Shown: positions 36,569-47,496, counted from the stretch's first letter. The stretch: DNA of 58,947 bases from Candidatus Doudnabacteria bacterium (GCA_016218585.1 JACRDK010000010.1:132974-191920), one strand, 5' to 3'. The notes: generated by a model not told the origin, from the sequence alone. Numbers and translations are program-made.

Positions 36569-37615
36569 TTAAGGTAAAATTATCATTCCATCGCCAAAGG
36601 AAAAGAAACGGAATTTTTTTGAAATAGCTTTTTTGTATAAATTTAACAATACACTTTTGCCAACAAGAGCGGAAATAAGCATAAGCAAACTAGATTTGGG
36701 AACATGAAAATTTGTAACGGTTCCGGAAATAAATTTAAATTTATAACCGGGTTGGATAAATAATCTGGTGTCGCCGGATAGTTTTGTGAGCTTGTTATTG
36801 TGGGCCGCCGATTCTAAAGTGCGGATAACAGTTGTGCCAACGGCAATAATTGGCCTCCCTTGTTTTTTAGCCAGGTTAAGCCTGTCGGCTGTTGGTTTTT
36901 CAATCTCAAAAGTTTCGCTGTGAAGCTTGCCGGTCTTTAGGTTTTCTTCGCGCAAAGGCGCAAAAGTCCCAAGGTTTACATTTAAAGTTAAATATTCCAC
37001 CTCTATCCCCTGTTTCTTTAAGCTGGCAATCAGGCTCTTGCTAAAATGTAATGAAGCGGTCGGAGCGGCAACAGACAGGCCGTTTTTAGCAAAAACGGTT
37101 TGATACTGTTCCCGTTTTTGTTTTTCCGACAAAGGAGAGTGTTTTATATATGGCGGCAGCGGAGTTTGCCCGTATTTTTCCAAAATAGATTTTATTTGAG
37201 CAGACGGAAAGCTTGGTTTTAAATAATAAAATTGGTTTACCTTTTTTAAAACCGTAAAATGCAGCTGCTTAGCCCCTGCTACTTGCAGCTTGGAGTCTGG
37301 CGCTAAATGTTTATTGCACAAGGCGTGAATAATTCCATTGTCATTTTTAATATATAGGATTTCCACAACACCGCCGGTTTCTTTTTTTAACTTAAGCCTG
37401 GCCGGGACAACTTTGGTTTGGTTAAAAACCAGCACGGCGTTTTTGGGCAAGTACTTGCCCAAATGTTTGAATGTATCAAACTTTGCAGTTTTTAGCTTTT
37501 TGTTATATACCAAAAGCCGCGCCGAATCTCTCGGGCGGGCGGGTTTTTGGGCGATTAATTCTTCCGGCAGGCGGTAATCGTAAGCTTTTAAAATTGAATG
37601 TAAATTAATTTTCAA
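36569..37615 (-). CDS. queA: S-adenosylmethionine:tRNA ribosyltransferase-isomerase
   Basis: AYDYRLPEELIAQKPARPRDSARLLV...TPLPPYIKH...AAPTASLHFS...LNVNLGTFAPLR. Confidence 0.95.
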   Translation of the reverse strand: MKINLHSILKAYDYRLPEELIAQKPARPRDSARLLVYNKKLKTAKFDTFKHLGKYLPKNAVLVFNQTKVVPARLKLKKETGGVVEILYIKNDNGIIHALCNKHLAPDSKLQVAGAKQLHFTVLKKVNQFYYLKPSFPSAQIKSILEKYGQTPLPPYIKHSPLSEKQKREQYQTVFAKNGLSVAAPTASLHFSKSLIASLKKQGIEVEYLTLNVNLGTFAPLREENLKTGKLHSETFEIEKPTADRLNLAKKQGRPIIAVGTTVIRTLESAAHNNKLTKLSGDTRLFIQPGYKFKFISGTVTNFHVPKSSLLMLISALVGKSVLLNLYKKAISKKFRFFSFGDGMIILP

Positions 37616-37625
37616 GATATCTATA

Positions 37626-38090
37626 TTAGATTTCTAAAGTCCTGGTGCTAGTTAAAAGTTTTTTTAATATTGACGGTATTTGCGCAGCAGGAGCAAAAGC
37701 GTGGTCTATTTTTAATGATTCCAGAGCGTCGGCCATTAAAATATATCGCGGATCTGAGTCTGCCCGACTGGTTATTGCGAAATCAATTTTGGACAGAGCC
37801 GACAAAAAGTTGGGTATGGCGTTTATTCTTTTTTCAGAATTAGGCAGGCCCAAATCTGCTTCAGCGTAAGGCTGCTTCATTTTTTCAATTTCCTCAGCCG
37901 TATACTGTTTTATGGCTGCCCATGCCATATCTTTGTAGCTATCTGGAAGATACGTTGTTGCGTTTTCAAGGGTTTTAATTAGGCTTTCAAGTTCTGATGT
38001 CAGTGTTTCCTTTTTTTCAGGTTCTAATTCACCCCTCTTTAAAAATTTGTCAGGCACTAAGCCTCTTATTTTTTCGCCAAAACCACTCAT
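37626..38090 (-). CDS. Hypothetical protein
   Basis: ORF in operon-like minus-strand run. Confidence 0.5.
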   Translation of the reverse strand: MSGFGEKIRGLVPDKFLKRGELEPEKKETLTSELESLIKTLENATTYLPDSYKDMAWAAIKQYTAEEIEKMKQPYAEADLGLPNSEKRINAIPNFLSALSKIDFAITSRADSDPRYILMADALESLKIDHAFAPAAQIPSILKKLLTSTRTLEI

Positions 38091-38096
38091 ATTATT

Positions 38097-39020
38097 TTAA
38101 TTACTTATTAACTTGTTATGTCTTAAAGATTTCCAAAAAAAGAAGCCAACAACCGCAAAAGTAGTGAGCGGCGAAACATAAGTAGGAATGTGGATGCCAA
38201 AAGCATCGGCCAGCATAATGCCTCCCAAAAACAGAATCGAATACATGGCGCCGTTTTTTACAAACACATATTTTTTTATGCGATCAATATTACGGACAGT
38301 AAATTCTCTAACCACAAAAGCGCCTAGTGAATTGCCGAGCAAAATTAGCGGTACCGACAGGGTAAAGGCAAAAGCTCCCAGCACCCCGTCTATGCTAAAT
38401 GTGGTATCAATAACTTCCAAATATAAAATTTTGCTAATATCGGAAAGGCCGCTGCCGGAAAGCAGTTCTGTTTCTTTTTTGGCCGCGTTTTCTTTAAACC
38501 CGTGGGTAATAAAGAAAGCGGTTGAGCCCACTACTGCGGCAAAACCCAAAAAGGGATTTATTTTTAAAGCCTGCCAGACAATTACAGAAAGCAGTACCGA
38601 AACCACAGCATAAAACCAAACTCCCTGGGCGTGGAAGAATTTTTCACCAATCAGCCCATAATTTTTTGGTTCCAAAAATAGCCAGTGGAAAAATAGGAAG
38701 ACTAAAAATACGCCGCCGGCCATAAGAAGCAAAGGCGAAGATTGTTCAACAGCAGCCATAACCCGCGGATCGGAAGAAAAAGCCGCGGTAACCGCCTGCC
38801 AGGGACCTAGTCCCGGAGTTGCCAGCCAGACTATAAGCCAGGGAAGCAAACCCCTAACAACAAACACGGCAAACAGCATTCCCCAAACCAAAAACCATTT
38901 TCTGGCTTTTTGGCCCATGGTGGAAAGCACTTCGGCATTAATAATGGCGTTGTCTATGGAAGAGATGGTTTCAAATAAACAAAGCCCAAGAACAATTAAG
39001 ATAAGTGAAAAAAAGTCCAT
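38097..39020 (-). CDS. DUF475/TerC-like integral membrane protein
   Basis: ETISSIDNAIINAEVLSTM...LEVIDTTFSIDGVLGAFAFT. Confidence 0.8.
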   Translation of the reverse strand: MDFFSLILIVLGLCLFETISSIDNAIINAEVLSTMGQKARKWFLVWGMLFAVFVVRGLLPWLIVWLATPGLGPWQAVTAAFSSDPRVMAAVEQSSPLLLMAGGVFLVFLFFHWLFLEPKNYGLIGEKFFHAQGVWFYAVVSVLLSVIVWQALKINPFLGFAAVVGSTAFFITHGFKENAAKKETELLSGSGLSDISKILYLEVIDTTFSIDGVLGAFAFTLSVPLILLGNSLGAFVVREFTVRNIDRIKKYVFVKNGAMYSILFLGGIMLADAFGIHIPTYVSPLTTFAVVGFFFWKSLRHNKLISN

Positions 39021-39071
39021 GGATTAATTAAAAGATTTAATGATTGAATAATTAAAAGATTGAAAATATTT

Positions 39072-39731
39072 TTATAAACTGTCTTGGTATTGGAATTCCG
39101 GATAAGGTTCTTTTTTTAAATCATCAGCTCTTTCCAGAGCATCCGTATAACCTGTTAAAACAGTAAACTTTTTTTTAAAATTGCCTGCTTGGTGGAGTCC
39201 GGCGCCAACTTCGTGGATGCAAGAGGCTAAATCTTCTCCATATATTAAGACATCGGTGCTGTTTGAATCAAGCTCGTAGCCCTGCTTATTTATAAGCTTC
39301 ACTAGCCTGGCATAAGAATCTTGTATTTCCTGCAGCGCCTCCCGCCCTTCCTCAGTGTCAGTTTTTACGTGAGTAAAATCTAAATCCTTGTCATTATTAA
39401 AAAATATTAACCCCTGTTTTTCTAATTGTTTTTCAATCTTTCCTAGAAATTTGGCATAAGGTTTGTGCAGTTTTTGGTCTTCATTAAATTCCGCCTTGTT
39501 TTTATGGCACGCAATCAACATAAATTCACCCTGAGCCTTAACATGGGCAGCCATTTCTTCAAATGTCTCAAGCAAACCAAGAAAATACTCCCGCTGTTCC
39601 GGAGCCATTTTTGCCTGTGAATCTTTATCCAGGTTGTAGCCCGGATGAACCAACAGGTGCATAGTTTTTATTTTTTTAAGCTGGGTCTCCTGCGCTTCTG
39701 CCGGATTATACCCCTGTCTTTCCGGTGTCAT
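39072..39731 (-). CDS. Hypothetical protein
   Basis: ORF directly downstream of rarA. Confidence 0.55.
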   Translation of the reverse strand: MTPERQGYNPAEAQETQLKKIKTMHLLVHPGYNLDKDSQAKMAPEQREYFLGLLETFEEMAAHVKAQGEFMLIACHKNKAEFNEDQKLHKPYAKFLGKIEKQLEKQGLIFFNNDKDLDFTHVKTDTEEGREALQEIQDSYARLVKLINKQGYELDSNSTDVLIYGEDLASCIHEVGAGLHQAGNFKKKFTVLTGYTDALERADDLKKEPYPEFQYQDSL

Positions 39732-39733
39732 AC

Positions 39734-40861
39734 TTAGAAATATTTTTTACCTTTTAATTCTCCTGGCAAATAATCATCAGTATCGTACTTTTCGTAATTC
39801 TCGCCATAGCCTAAGTCTTTCATTAGTTTAGTAGATGCATTGCGAATTTTCAAGGGCACGGGCAGGTTGCCCGTAGCTCTAACATCTTCCTGCGCGGCGC
39901 GCAAGGCATTGTAGGCGCTGCGGTCTTTTTTGCAGTTGGCTAAGTATGCGACGCCGTGCGCCAAATTTATGGCGCATTCAGGATAACCAATAGTTTCGCA
40001 GGCGTGAAAAACTTCGTTCGCCACGACTAGAGCGGTAGGCTGGGCTAAGCCAATGTCTTCGCTGGCAAATACTACCATCCTTCTGGCAATAAATTTTGCG
40101 TCCTCCCCTGCCTCAACCATCCGCGCCAAATAATAAATGGCGGCGTTTGCCTGTCCGGCGCGCATAGATTTTATAAACGCGGAAATTATATTATAGTGCT
40201 CCTCGCCTTTTTTGTCGTAGCGCAGGAATTTTGACTGGAGAGTATTTTTTAAGTTCTCAACGGTTAGTTTGTCATACAGGCTCAAACAATTATCAATTAT
40301 AGTCAGAGCCTGCCTCGCATCGCCATTGGCAACGGAAATTAGCCATGTTTTTGCTTCTTTGCTAATTTTTACTTTTGATTGGGAAATAATTTTATCTATT
40401 TCTTCTTCCTTAAGTTCGTTTAACACAAATACTCGACAGCGGGAAAGCAGGGCCGGGATAATTTCAAAAGATGGATTTTCCGTGGTCGCGCCAATTAGGG
40501 TTAGTTTCCCCGATTCAACGTAAGGCAATAAAAAATCCTGCTGGGCTTTGTTAAAGCGGTGAATCTCGTCTAAAAATAAAATTTTCGGCTGGCCCAGCAT
40601 AGTTGGTTTTTCAACAATTTGCCGAATGTCGTCTTTGCCTGCTGAAACCGCCGAAAGCTCATGATATTCTGCGTTAACCGCTTTTGCATAAATTCTCGCT
40701 AATGTAGTCTTCCCTACTCCGGGCGGGCCCCATAAGACAAAACTAAAAAGATGGCGATTTTCGATTGCCTGTCTTAAGGGTTTGTTTGGCCCGACTAAAT
40801 GCGCCTGTCCAACATATTCATCTAGATTCCGGGGCCGAATTTTATTTGCCAGTGGTTCCAT
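39734..40861 (-). CDS. rarA: Replication-associated recombination protein A (RarA/MgsA)
   Basis: [21 protein letters not shown]...[19 protein letters not shown]...[41 protein letters not shown]. Confidence 0.96.
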   Translation of the reverse strand: MEPLANKIRPRNLDEYVGQAHLVGPNKPLRQAIENRHLFSFVLWGPPGVGKTTLARIYAKAVNAEYHELSAVSAGKDDIRQIVEKPTMLGQPKILFLDEIHRFNKAQQDFLLPYVESGKLTLIGATTENPSFEIIPALLSRCRVFVLNELKEEEIDKIISQSKVKISKEAKTWLISVANGDARQALTIIDNCLSLYDKLTVENLKNTLQSKFLRYDKKGEEHYNIISAFIKSMRAGQANAAIYYLARMVEAGEDAKFIARRMVVFASEDIGLAQPTALVVANEVFHACETIGYPECAINLAHGVAYLANCKKDRSAYNALRAAQEDVRATGNLPVPLKIRNASTKLMKDLGYGENYEKYDTDDYLPGELKGKKYF

Positions 40862-40984
40862 AAAATTATGGTATACGAATGTTCACTATTATAATAACCC
40901 CTTGTGTTTATTTTTGCAAACTTATAATATCTGGCCAAAAAATCTAGCCTTCGCCTCGGGCTGGTTGTGCGTTTAGCTTTATTC

Positions 40985-41740
40985 TCAATGATTAAAATTC
41001 CATTCCTCAGTATCAATAATCAGCGGCTTGGCCTGGTCGGGAAATTGGGCATCTCCGACAAAAACGACATTTTCCATAATCGGGCTTAGGGAGTTTGTTT
41101 TATCTATTTCTTGGGGGTTAATGCCGATTTCTGTTAACCGGCCGGAAAGATTTATTGCGAAGTCCTTAGCCATTTTGTTGTAAGTGGCCTGCAAATTTTC
41201 AGGCAAGTTTTTTAGGTCGATGATATTTTCAATGAATTTAAATACGCTCCATTTTCTCCCCTGTTTATCTACCACAAATCCAATTGGCTCTTCAATTGGC
41301 AGCTCTTCGCCAAAGCGCTGGAGGTAGCGATTTGAGGCCTCGCTGTTCATTTTTAATTCGTGCAAAACTGAAGACCAGCGAACTTCTTTGTGCCCTTCGG
41401 CCGCATTGCCTTCCGCTATCTGAAATTTTGCCGCGGCCATTTGTTCCTTGGCGCCAAAAATTGTATGTTCATTGTTTGTTTTATTGAACTTCGCTTTAAA
41501 ATATAATTTAACTTTTTCCCCGTCAGGCAGGCTGGCATTTACTGGGAACTTGTCGCGGTGCCCATAGGTATTTTCTTCCTGGGATTTTTTCCAAGTAGAA
41601 ATATTTTCAGCTAAAAATTTCGCCAATTCAATGGCCTTAGGAAATTTTACAAACACCCCAGCGCTGGCTTCGGTTGTTTGTTCAATGTGCAAACTGTATT
41701 CATTGCCATTTTCCCGGTTAAAACCTTCCCCATTATTCAT
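40985..41740 (-). CDS. Hypothetical protein
   Basis: Long ORF with no recognised motif. Confidence 0.5.
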   Translation of the reverse strand: MNNGEGFNRENGNEYSLHIEQTTEASAGVFVKFPKAIELAKFLAENISTWKKSQEENTYGHRDKFPVNASLPDGEKVKLYFKAKFNKTNNEHTIFGAKEQMAAAKFQIAEGNAAEGHKEVRWSSVLHELKMNSEASNRYLQRFGEELPIEEPIGFVVDKQGRKWSVFKFIENIIDLKNLPENLQATYNKMAKDFAINLSGRLTEIGINPQEIDKTNSLSPIMENVVFVGDAQFPDQAKPLIIDTEEWNFNH

Positions 41741-41743
41741 AAG

Positions 41744-42496
41744 TTATATTGCTAAATAATATTTTCTCTTTTTTTCGGGCAAACGCTCAATGCTATACCT
41801 TAGAGCGGTGCGCGGCATTTTGTTTACGTTTGCGTCCAAAAAGTCTGTTAAATATTTTTCCCCGCAGCGCTTGCCCATTTCCCGCAGCATCCAGCCGGTG
41901 GCTTTATGTATGAGATCGTGTTTATCGGCTAACAAACTTTTTGCTATGGCAACGGCGTCTTTGGTTTCCCCATTTTTTAAAAAGGCAAAAGTCGCGAGTA
42001 TGGCAACGCGCCGTTCCCATAAGCTTTTAGATTTGGCAAGTTGATATAGAATTTTACGGTCTTTATCCAGTAGGAAGCGCCCAACTATATTTGGTGCGGA
42101 TAAATCCACCAAGTCCCAGTTGTTAATGTATTTAGTGTGCCCTAAGTAAAATTTGTAGATGTCTTCTTGTGTAATTTTTAAATGAGATCCCTCTCCCAAT
42201 GAATCGGGGTCAGAATGACGCCTTTGTGCCTCAGAATATTTTTTCACTAAGATAAGCAGGGCGATAAGTCGTTCCTCGTGGATTTTTGACTTAATTAACT
42301 TATCTAAATCGCTCAAAGATAATTTGTCCCAGTACTTATTTTCCAGCACTCGCTGCTGGGGCACCATAAGCCCTAAAAAAATATCCCCTGCCCCATATTG
42401 GCCGGGCGCGGTTTTAAAAAACCGCTGCAAGATTTTTGCCTTAGCAGGGCTGGCTAATTTTTTAATTTCTGCCCTTAGCAGATTAAGATTGTTCAT
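41744..42496 (-). CDS. AlkD-like DNA alkylation repair protein
   Basis: HEAT-like repeats; FLGLMVPQQRVLENKYWD...NNWDLVDLSAPNIVG...ERRVAILATFAFL...HKATGWMLREMGKR. Confidence 0.88.
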   Translation of the reverse strand: MNNLNLLRAEIKKLASPAKAKILQRFFKTAPGQYGAGDIFLGLMVPQQRVLENKYWDKLSLSDLDKLIKSKIHEERLIALLILVKKYSEAQRRHSDPDSLGEGSHLKITQEDIYKFYLGHTKYINNWDLVDLSAPNIVGRFLLDKDRKILYQLAKSKSLWERRVAILATFAFLKNGETKDAVAIAKSLLADKHDLIHKATGWMLREMGKRCGEKYLTDFLDANVNKMPRTALRYSIERLPEKKRKYYLAI

Positions 42497-42512
42497 AAGT
42501 TAATTATAACAA

Positions 42513-42548
42513 AAAAGCTCCGCCTTGGATAAATCCAAGGCGGAGCCG
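42513..42548 (-). terminator. Intrinsic terminator downstream of LUD gene
   Basis: Minus strand GGCTCCGCCTTGG-ATTTAT-CCAAGGCGGAGCTTTTTTG. Confidence 0.75.
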
Positions 42549-42558
42549 GGTTTAGGGG

Positions 42559-43179
42559 TTAGAAGCCTAAAACCTCGTTTACCAAAATTACGGTAATTCT
42601 TTCGGGGGTAATTTCCCTTTGAATTTTTAAAACCTTGCTGTCGTAAGTGTTAAAAGTGTTCGGCAGCCCGTAGGCTTTGCGAACCCTAACGCTTTCCAGG
42701 GGGAAAATGTATTCATGGATTCTGTCCTGTGCAGTCTGTTCATCTTTAACAATTTTTTGCGTTCCGGCTACAAAAATTACTTTGTCCGCGCCGTAAGTGT
42801 AAGCGCCCAGCTGGCTGCCGGTATTGGAAGCAATAATTAATTTGCCGTCCTCGGTTATTGCGTGGACGCTGCCAAGAACGTATTCCGGAGCGGCTCCCAG
42901 GCGTTTCATTTCGCGCGCTTTGGTTTTGTCAGCGGACATTTCATTGAGCTTGGCGCGGGCGGAATTGTAATTGCCGGATTCATTTAGTTCTTTGGCCAAG
43001 CCAATGGTTTCCAATGTAATAGAGGTCATAGTTAAGGCTTCGGCTTGCTGAGGAATTAATTCCAGAGCCATTTTTTTAGCCTCTTCCCCGTTTTCCGCGA
43101 GCAAAACTTTAAAGCCATTTTTTTCTAAAGCGGCTTTGGTTGCCGCGACAATTTCTTTACTTGCTACTTGATTAAACAT
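42559..43179 (-). CDS. LUD-domain (LutC-like) protein
   Basis: ALTMTSITLETIGLAKELN...VLGSVHAITEDGKLIIASNTGSQLGAYTYGADKVIFVAGTQKIV. Confidence 0.8.
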   Translation of the reverse strand: MFNQVASKEIVAATKAALEKNGFKVLLAENGEEAKKMALELIPQQAEALTMTSITLETIGLAKELNESGNYNSARAKLNEMSADKTKAREMKRLGAAPEYVLGSVHAITEDGKLIIASNTGSQLGAYTYGADKVIFVAGTQKIVKDEQTAQDRIHEYIFPLESVRVRKAYGLPNTFNTYDSKVLKIQREITPERITVILVNEVLGF

Positions 43180-43290
43180 AAGCTTTATGATATATTAATA
43201 ATACTAAGTATATAATATATACCATACCCTATTTTGACAAGTAGGCACTATAATGATATATAGTATTAATAAACATACTAAGGCTTAAAT

Positions 43291-43614
43291 ATGACTAACG
43301 AACCAAAAACTTGCAACTCGGTGCAAACAACATTAAAAGTTCTTGGAGGCAAATGGAAACCTGCCATTTTATTTTTGCTGTGCGAACAAACCTTGCGCTT
43401 CGGCCAGTTAAAGCGCAGCGTGTCGGGAATTACGCAAAAAATGCTCACCCAAGAACTGCGCGAGCTTGAGGAAGACGGGCTGGTATCGCGAAAAGTATAC
43501 CCGCAAGTTCCCCCAAAAGTAGAATATACAGTTACCTCTTATGGTAAAACATTAGGCCCGGTTTTAAAGTCTATGTCCGCCTGGGGTAAAACCCACAAAG
43601 CCAGGGTAAAATAA
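43291..43614 (+). CDS. HxlR-family winged-helix regulator
   Basis: TLKVLGGKWKPAILFLLCEQTLRFGQLKRSVSGITQKMLTQELRELEEDGLVSRKVYPQVPPKVEY. Confidence 0.95.
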   Translation: MTNEPKTCNSVQTTLKVLGGKWKPAILFLLCEQTLRFGQLKRSVSGITQKMLTQELRELEEDGLVSRKVYPQVPPKVEYTVTSYGKTLGPVLKSMSAWGKTHKARVK

Positions 43615-43628
43615 ATTTTTGTATTTTT

Positions 43629-43673
43629 AAAACAGCATAAATTACGCGGCCGCGTAATTTATGCTGTTTTAAT
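43629..43673. terminator. Perfect bidirectional terminator between convergent hxlR-like and trpB
   Basis: AAAACAGCATAAATTACGCG-GCC-GCGTAATTTATGCTGTTTT. Confidence 0.9.
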
Positions 43674-43680
43674 TTAATTG

Positions 43681-44877
43681 TTAAATATTAAGTTTTTCTG
43701 CCACAAAGTCCACGTCCTTGTCTCCCCTGCCTGAGAGGTTAACAATAATTATATTTTCTTTAGGCAAGGTTCCCGCTATTTTAATTGCATGAGCCACTGC
43801 GTGAGAGCTTTCCAGCGCTGGAATTATTCCTTCCGTTCTGGAAAGTTCCAAAAAAGCATTGAGCGCTTCTTGGTCATTAGCGGTGACATATTCAACCCTG
43901 CCGGCGTCTTTTAAATATGAATGCTCCGGACCAACGCCGGGATAATCTAAGCCGGAAGCAATTGAATGAACCGGTAACGGCTGGCCTTCGCCGTCTTGCA
44001 GTAAATAAGTCATCATTCCGTGCAAGACTCCGGGCTTGCCCAAGGTAAGTGTTGCCGCGTGCTCGCCTGGCTTAAAGCTTTTGCCAGCAGGCTCTACCCC
44101 AATAATTTTTGTTTTATCGCCCAAAAACTCATTGAATAATCCAATGGCATTTGAACCTCCTCCTACGCAGGCAATTAGCATATCTGGAAGCCGGCGTTCT
44201 TGCTCCAGAATTTGTTGTTTGGCTTCGCGGCCAACAACTGACTGAAAATCTTTTACCATTGCCGGGTATGGATGAGGCCCGACAACCGAACCAATGGCAA
44301 AGAAAGTGTCGTTATAGTTTTGCATAAAAGACCCAAAAGCGCTGTCTACCGCGTCCTTTAATGTTTTTCCTCCTTGTATAACCTCAACAACTTTTGCTCC
44401 CAAAAGTTTCATTCTAATAACGTTTGCGTGTTGCTTGGCAATATCTATGGCGCCCATATGGATCTCGCACTCCAATCCCATTAAGGCTGCGGCTGTTGCC
44501 AGAGCGACGCCGTGCTGTCCGGCTCCGGTTTCCGCTAACAATTTTTTCTTTCCCATTCTTTTTGCCAGTAAAGCCTCGCCGATGCAGTGGTTGATTTTAT
44601 GCGCCCCGGTATGGTTTAAATCTTCTCTTTTCAAATAGATTTTAGCGCCTCCTAGTTTTGCGGTAAGTTTCTTTGCTAAGTACAATGGACTTGGCCGCCC
44701 AACATAGTTTTTTAACAGGTCCTGATACTCGGTTAAAAATTCAGGATCATTTTTATATTTGTTATACGCGGCCTCAACTTCGAATATCGCCGACTCTAAT
44801 TCTTTGGGAATATATCTTCCTCCATATTGGCCAAAATAGCCGCGCGAATCCGGCTGTTGCTTAGTAGTGTTTGTCAT
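43681..44877 (-). CDS. trpB: Tryptophan synthase beta chain
   Basis: [15 protein letters not shown]...[12 protein letters not shown]...[43 protein letters not shown]. Confidence 0.95.
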   Translation of the reverse strand: MTNTTKQQPDSRGYFGQYGGRYIPKELESAIFEVEAAYNKYKNDPEFLTEYQDLLKNYVGRPSPLYLAKKLTAKLGGAKIYLKREDLNHTGAHKINHCIGEALLAKRMGKKKLLAETGAGQHGVALATAAALMGLECEIHMGAIDIAKQHANVIRMKLLGAKVVEVIQGGKTLKDAVDSAFGSFMQNYNDTFFAIGSVVGPHPYPAMVKDFQSVVGREAKQQILEQERRLPDMLIACVGGGSNAIGLFNEFLGDKTKIIGVEPAGKSFKPGEHAATLTLGKPGVLHGMMTYLLQDGEGQPLPVHSIASGLDYPGVGPEHSYLKDAGRVEYVTANDQEALNAFLELSRTEGIIPALESSHAVAHAIKIAGTLPKENIIIVNLSGRGDKDVDFVAEKLNI

Positions 44878-44981
44878 ATAATTTGATTATTAGTTAATAT
44901 TGCTGGTTTCTTTAGAGAGACGCCAAGTTTCCGTGCAATGATCTTTAAAATAGTAATGAAGCATAAATTTATAAATTAATT

Positions 44982-45016
44982 AAAAAACCGCCCCGATTCA
45001 TCGGGACGGTTTAATT
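44982..45016. terminator. Intrinsic terminator
   Basis: AAACCGCCCCGATTCATCGGGACGGTTT. Confidence 0.7.
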
Positions 45017-45140
45017 TATAAATAATGCGCAGACGCGTTTAAACCACCCGATGATTTTGGGCGGTCCACCAGAATATTATATTGTATTTGATAATCTGCA
45101 TATATTAAGTATATTCTTTTTCTTGCCGTTGTAAAGCAGC

Positions 45141-45629
45141 CTATTGTATGCCGCCCGGGGTGGCGCTGTGTACTCCGGGTCCAAGCGAACCGACGTCTTT
45201 GCCAATGCAGTAAGTAATGGTATAGGCAGTACCGTCGTCCGAAGATTCATACCAGTAATCGTTTCCGCCTATTCCGGTAGTTGCTCCGCAATCGCCGTCA
45301 GCAGGTTTTGGGGAGGTTGGAATTAACGGAATATAGTTTGGCACAAAAGGCTCGGGTCCGCCGTCCATTGCGGTTGGGTCATCTAAAGCAACTCCGCTGC
45401 CCACGCTCGCCATAGAGCCTGTTCCTGTTGGGTATTGGCCGTGGGTAATGCGATACTGTTCCATGCTTGTTACCAGCTGCCTTACGTCAGCGGCTCTCTT
45501 TGTGTCGCGGGCTTTGGCGCGCGCCGATTGCAAAGCTAAAGTAACCACGCTGGCCAATAAACCAATAATGGCAATAACCACCAAAAGTTCCAGTAAAGTA
45601 AAACCGGATTGATTAAATTTTTGTTTCAT
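45141..45629 (-). CDS. Type IV/II pseudopilin (prepilin-type cleavage/methylation motif)
   Basis: QSGFTLLELLVVIAIIGLLASVV. Confidence 0.9.
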   Translation of the reverse strand: MKQKFNQSGFTLLELLVVIAIIGLLASVVTLALQSARAKARDTKRAADVRQLVTSMEQYRITHGQYPTGTGSMASVGSGVALDDPTAMDGGPEPFVPNYIPLIPTSPKPADGDCGATTGIGGNDYWYESSDDGTAYTITYCIGKDVGSLGPGVHSATPGGIQ

Positions 45630-45673
45630 TTTTGATTATAATAATTTTTTTAATTATAGCACAAAATTATTTT

Positions 45674-47446
45674 TTATGCCTTATCGTTGCCGGAATTAAA
45701 GCCTCCCGCCTGAATTTCCCAGAGTTTTTGATACGTTCCCTGCTTAGCTTTAAGAAGTTCTTCGTGTTTGCCTTGTTCGGTAATTTGCCCGTTTTCCAAA
45801 ACCACAATCCTATCCATTTGCATAATGGTCGACAATCGGTGCGCTATAACAATTACGGTTTTATTTTTCATTAAATTTTTAAGTGCGTCTTTAATTAGCA
45901 TTTCGCTTTCACTGTCTAAGGAAGAGGTGGCTTCGTCTAAAATCAAAATTGGCGCATTTTTTAGGATGGCCCTGGCAATGGCCACGCGCTGGCGCTGTCC
46001 GCCGGAAAGCTTAATCCCCCGCTCTCCGACCAGGGTGTTGTATTTTTCCGGAAAACTTTCAATAAATTCGTGGGCATGCGCAAGGCGCGCTGCTTTAATA
46101 ACTTCCGCATCGGTGGCCAAAGGTTTGGCATAGCGAATATTTTCCGCCAAGCTGCGGTGAAAGAGAATTGGTTCTTGCGGTACCAGGGCAATTGACTCTC
46201 TTAAGGAGTCCTGCGTGACGGTGGAAATGTCTTGCCCGTCTATTTTAATGCTGCCGGAGTTTATGTCCAAAAATCTTAGGAGTAATTTAACAATGGTAGA
46301 TTTTCCCCCGCCGGATGGGCCAATAAGAGCAATTTTTTCTTTTGAGGCAATTGTTAAATTAAAGTTAGTTAGGACTTCAACGCCTTTGTTATATTGGAAA
46401 GTGGTATTGCTAAATTCAATTAGTCCTTTTTTTACTTTAAGCTCTCCCGCCCCGTTTAGGTCTTTTATTTCATGGGGAGTATTTAGAATTTCCGTCATTT
46501 CATTGGCATCGGCCAGCGCTTCATAAATGGAGCGCATATTTTTTCCAGTGTTCCAGAGCTTGTCAAAAATTCGGAATAGGTAGGCCTGAATTAAAACAAT
46601 GTCGCCCACCAAAAGGTTGCCGTGCATCCATTGAATAATGGCCCAGTACATTCCGAGGAATTCAAGGAGAATCATCATTAAGCTCTGCCACAAATCGCCC
46701 CAGGTGCCTAAATTCCAGCTTTTTTTACGCAAAGCAAACTGTTCTTCGGTCACATTGGCAAAGCGTTCATTTTCCCTCTCATAACCGGTGAACAATTTTA
46801 TATTTATGTTGTTAGTCATGCTGTCGGCCAGCTGGGCTGTGGTTTTAGTGTCGGCCGCAGCGCGCCTTATGTCGTAAGGCAATTTGTAACGGGAGTAGAA
46901 AAATGAAAATAACAAAAACACAATGCACCAACCAACAGATGTTAGGCCTAATAACCGATACTGCCAGATTAAAACAGAAATTACCAGAGTCGTGTCTATA
47001 ATAGACCTACCTAAATCGTAATATATTTGGTCGGAAATTATTTCAAAAGATCTTTCATAGCGCTTAACTTTAGTAACCAGGCTGCCGACAAAATTATTAT
47101 TAAAAAAGCTGGATGAATGTTTTTGCAAATATTTATAGCAGGTGTTTGTTAAATCTGCCATTACGCGGGGCTGGAAAAAATTGTTGGTAAAATTATGCAG
47201 GCGCCACAAAATTATTCTGGCAAAATTTAAAACCAAAATAATAACAATTAGCCTTATACCCTGTCTGTAAATGGAATCTGTTTTTGGTCCGGCAAGCAAG
47301 TTAAACAGTTCACGGTAAACCAGCGGCGTATAAGTCTGCATTCCCTCCACCAGCAAAATGCCAAGTATAATTACCACCACTTGCCACTTATAGCGCCAGG
47401 CGTGTTGCCAAAAGATTTTAATTGTTTGTTTAGTATGACTTTTCAT
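45674..47446 (-). CDS. ABC transporter, fused permease/ATPase
   Basis: IALIGPSGGGKSTIVKLLL...LSGGQRQRVAIARAILKNAPILILDEATSSLD. Confidence 0.95.
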   Translation of the reverse strand: MKSHTKQTIKIFWQHAWRYKWQVVVIILGILLVEGMQTYTPLVYRELFNLLAGPKTDSIYRQGIRLIVIILVLNFARIILWRLHNFTNNFFQPRVMADLTNTCYKYLQKHSSSFFNNNFVGSLVTKVKRYERSFEIISDQIYYDLGRSIIDTTLVISVLIWQYRLLGLTSVGWCIVFLLFSFFYSRYKLPYDIRRAAADTKTTAQLADSMTNNINIKLFTGYERENERFANVTEEQFALRKKSWNLGTWGDLWQSLMMILLEFLGMYWAIIQWMHGNLLVGDIVLIQAYLFRIFDKLWNTGKNMRSIYEALADANEMTEILNTPHEIKDLNGAGELKVKKGLIEFSNTTFQYNKGVEVLTNFNLTIASKEKIALIGPSGGGKSTIVKLLLRFLDINSGSIKIDGQDISTVTQDSLRESIALVPQEPILFHRSLAENIRYAKPLATDAEVIKAARLAHAHEFIESFPEKYNTLVGERGIKLSGGQRQRVAIARAILKNAPILILDEATSSLDSESEMLIKDALKNLMKNKTVIVIAHRLSTIMQMDRIVVLENGQITEQGKHEELLKAKQGTYQKLWEIQAGGFNSGNDKA

Positions 47447-47496
47447 AAAAATCCCTTGTTTAAGGGTTATTTAATTATAACACGGTTAAAAACTCC

